A stretch of DNA of 6,781 nucleotides from Anaerolineales bacterium (GTDB lineage: Bacteria; Chloroflexota; Anaerolineae; Anaerolineales; DRMV01), in NCBI GenBank assembly GCA_027044735.1, contig JALUBW010000162.1:1-6781 (forward strand), in the 5' to 3' direction. The notes under the pieces are model-generated. The model did not search any database and had not been told where the DNA came from. It saw nothing but the letters and a program-made list of their open reading frames with translations. Position 1 is the stretch's first letter. Each line of letters starts with the position of its first letter. Shown in pieces: positions 5,160-6,781 of the stretch. The translations under genes were made by a program, and so were the position numbers.

Positions 5160-6781
5160 GGCGTTGGTGAAGGCTGGGGGGTGAGCAGAAGGTTCAGTTG
5201 CCGTTGGGCTTCTTTGCGCCATTCATCTGGGATAATGTCTTTGGGGGCGTTTAGGATGCGCTGCCAATCGCGCACGGCGGCATCTTTCACCTTGGGGCCT
5301 TGACCGCTCAGCGCGGTCAGCACTTTTGCCCGCCAGTAGTAAAAGGTGTAGATTTGCTCTTGCGTTTTGAGCGAGCCTTCCATTTCGTGGAGCACTTTGA
5401 AGGCTTCGCCGGCTTTGTCATCTTCAAGCAGGGCTTCTACCAGCAGAATTTTTGTTTGGAAGTCTTTTGGCGCAACGCGAACGGCGCTGCGGAGCAAGTC
5501 TACGGCGTCGGCGGGTTTACCGGCCTTGAGGTAAAGGCGGGCGATTGCGCGGTAGGTTTCCACCGAATGCGCTTTCTGGGCGGCCTTTTGGGCGGCCAGA
5601 AAGGCATTTTTCTCCTCGCCGAGGCTGTGGTAGGCTCGCGCTAACAGCAAGTACCCTTCTGCATCATCGGGGGCGTAAGTTAGGTAAGTGCGGAGGTATT
5701 TGACGGCCTCTCCGGCGTTGCCGATTTCAAGTTCGCACTGGCCTATGATTTTGTAGGCATCCAGCAGCGTAATGTCGCGACTGTTTGCCAGTTTTGCTTG
5801 CTCCAACGCATGCTTGTAATCCTGCATTGCCAAGTGGGCCTTGGCGCGGTAGAGCGCAACCAACGGCGAGCCGGGCAGGTATTTTTCGGCCTTGGAGAGG
5901 TCTTGGAGGGCTTTTTGCGGTTCTTTGTGGTTTAGAAACCATTTTGCTCGGACGAGGTAAGTGAGGCCGTAATTTGGCTGGGCTTCGGCTGCCCGGTTGA
6001 GCATTTCAAGGGCTTGTTGGTCTTTGCCTTTTTGCTCAAGCACTTGAGCCAGCCCAACAAGAGCGGCGGCCATATCCGGCTCGGTTTTGAGGGCGGCGTT
6101 GTATTCGCTCTCGGCCTTTTCCCATTTCTTGGTTTGGCGGTACACCTCGCCCAAGTAAAAGTGCACATCCGCGGCGGGTTTGTTTTCGCTTTCCAACGTT
6201 TCTTTGAAATACCTCACTGCTTCATCCCACTGTTTGTTTTCCATTGCCCTCAGTCCAAGCCTAAAAGCCTCTATCAAGTGAGGGGTTTTCACGGCGAGCG
6301 GCGTTGGGGTGTAAGTGGCAGCGAGCAGTTTTTCCAGCGGGGTGGGTTTGCCAAGCGTGAGAGGGTTTACCGGCGTGGGGGCTTTGGTTGGCGGTGGTGT
6401 TGGGGTAAGAGTGGTGTTGATAAGTAGTTGCGGGGTGGCAAGGTGTACGGGGCGTATTTTTTGCCATGTGCTCCATCCTGCCCAAACAAGCAGCATGAGC
6501 AGGGCTATTGCTCCCACGGCCACTAACGCCTGTTTGGGGGGGGATGTGCGCTTTTGGGTTGGTGCTTTGGGCGGGGGCTTTAGGCGCTTTTGCCAAGCAA
6601 AAGGTTCGGGCACGGGGGAAGGAGCGATGTCTTCGGCCGGAAGTTCGCCCATCAGTATCAGCCCCTTGCGCGCCGGGGCATAGTCTGGGTCTATGGCGAG
6701 CGCTTTTTGAAGGCAATAGCGCCTTTCTTTGCGCCCTTCTACCGCGGCGCTCATCCATAGCCAGTATTCCGGGTTCTCCGG
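5156..6781 (-). CDS. TPR-repeat membrane protein, 5' end outside window
   Basis: The frame stays open to the right edge, giving 541 residues. The ATG at 6754 is internal: the nine residues before it (PENPEYWLW) continue a TPR-like motif running through ERRYCLQKALAIDPDYAPAR. Numbering from that Met, one cytoplasmic TPR-like unit (1-31) is followed by a Pro/Lys-rich stretch, a membrane helix (about 76-96), a Pro/Thr-rich linker (about 105-158), then many tandem TPR units (about 162-480), each with the usual Trp/Tyr, Gly and Ala-x-x-Pro pattern. The TPR array is probably outside the cytoplasm, because basic residues precede the helix. TPRs bind proteins; no enzymatic domain is visible, so it likely acts as a scaffold. 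It overlaps the YhaM-like gene by four bases. The tail is Pro/Thr/Ser-rich (QPSPTP). Confidence 0.9.
   Translation of the reverse strand, partial: PENPEYWLWMSAAVEGRKERRYCLQKALAIDPDYAPARKGLILMGELPAEDIAPSPVPEPFAWQKRLKPPPKAPTQKRTSPPKQALVAVGAIALLMLLVWAGWSTWQKIRPVHLATPQLLINTTLTPTPPPTKAPTPVNPLTLGKPTPLEKLLAATYTPTPLAVKTPHLIEAFRLGLRAMENKQWDEAVRYFKETLESENKPAADVHFYLGEVYRQTKKWEKAESEYNAALKTEPDMAAALVGLAQVLEQKGKDQQALEMLNRAAEAQPNYGLTYLVRAKWFLNHKEPQKALQDLSKAEKYLPGSPLVALYRAKAHLAMQDYKHALEQAKLANSRDITLLDAYKIIGQCELEIGNAGEAVKYLRTYLTYAPDDAEGYLLLARAYHSLGEEKNAFLAAQKAAQKAHSVETYRAIARLYLKAGKPADAVDLLRSAVRVAPKDFQTKILLVEALLEDDKAGEAFKVLHEMEGSLKTQEQIYTFYYWRAKVLTALSGQGPKVKDAAVRDWQRILNAPKDIIPDEWRKEAQRQLNLLLTPQPSPTP

Noticed and set aside
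5160..5222. ATG at 5222 as the YhaM-like start
   Set aside because: It would create a 67-base overlap with the TPR gene and add 21 non-conserved residues; the ATGA overlap at 5156-5159 is the simpler start.
6752..6754. ATG at 6754 as the TPR protein start
   Set aside because: The frame stays open to the window edge, and the nine residues before it continue the same TPR-like motif, so this Met is internal.

Overview
The window is a stretch of ordinary bacterial chromosome in which every supported gene lies on the minus strand. It reads, from the right edge to the left: TPR membrane protein (5' end outside the window), YhaM-type OB-fold/HD exoribonuclease, ECF sigma factor, its membrane anti-sigma factor, a 495-base non-coding gap, dnaA, a 280-base gap, and a membrane-anchored PIN/TRAM-type protein (3' end outside the window). 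No mobile element, CRISPR array, tRNA or rRNA is seen. The style of the TPR motifs, the zinc-less anti-sigma factor and the GTG/ATG start usage recall Chloroflexota (Anaerolineae-like). That is a recollection of family style, not a search result, and I hold it at moderate confidence.

Right part (3480-6781). The TPR gene and the YhaM-like gene share an ATGA overlap, so they are almost certainly co-translated. After 63 bases carrying a short tandem repeat come the ECF sigma factor and the anti-sigma factor, which also overlap. The sigma factor is the cytoplasmic effector. The anti-sigma factor has a cytoplasmic sigma-binding domain, two membrane helices and an external linker of nearly 90 residues, so an envelope signal is the likely input.

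Middle (2296-2790). This gap holds the control region of dnaA: a near-consensus housekeeping promoter (TTGATA, 17 bases, TAGAAT), a leader hairpin and a strong ribosome binding site before a GTG start. Upstream of the promoter sits an inverted repeat with perfect 15-base arms plus a third copy of its core motif. Two further palindromes lie closer to the anti-sigma gene. This is the part of the window least explained by known features.

Left part (1-2295). dnaA is complete, with all the AAA+ and DNA-binding motifs. It is not next to dnaN, recF or rpmH, and no cluster of DnaA boxes is visible, so the window does not look like a classical oriC. Downstream are two hairpins, one of which may terminate dnaA transcription, and then the PIN/TRAM-type gene with its own Shine-Dalgarno sequence.

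No gene here belongs to a clearly undescribed system. The items most worth a second look are the inverted-repeat array upstream of dnaA, the zinc-less two-helix anti-sigma factor, and the coupling of an envelope TPR protein to an exoribonuclease.
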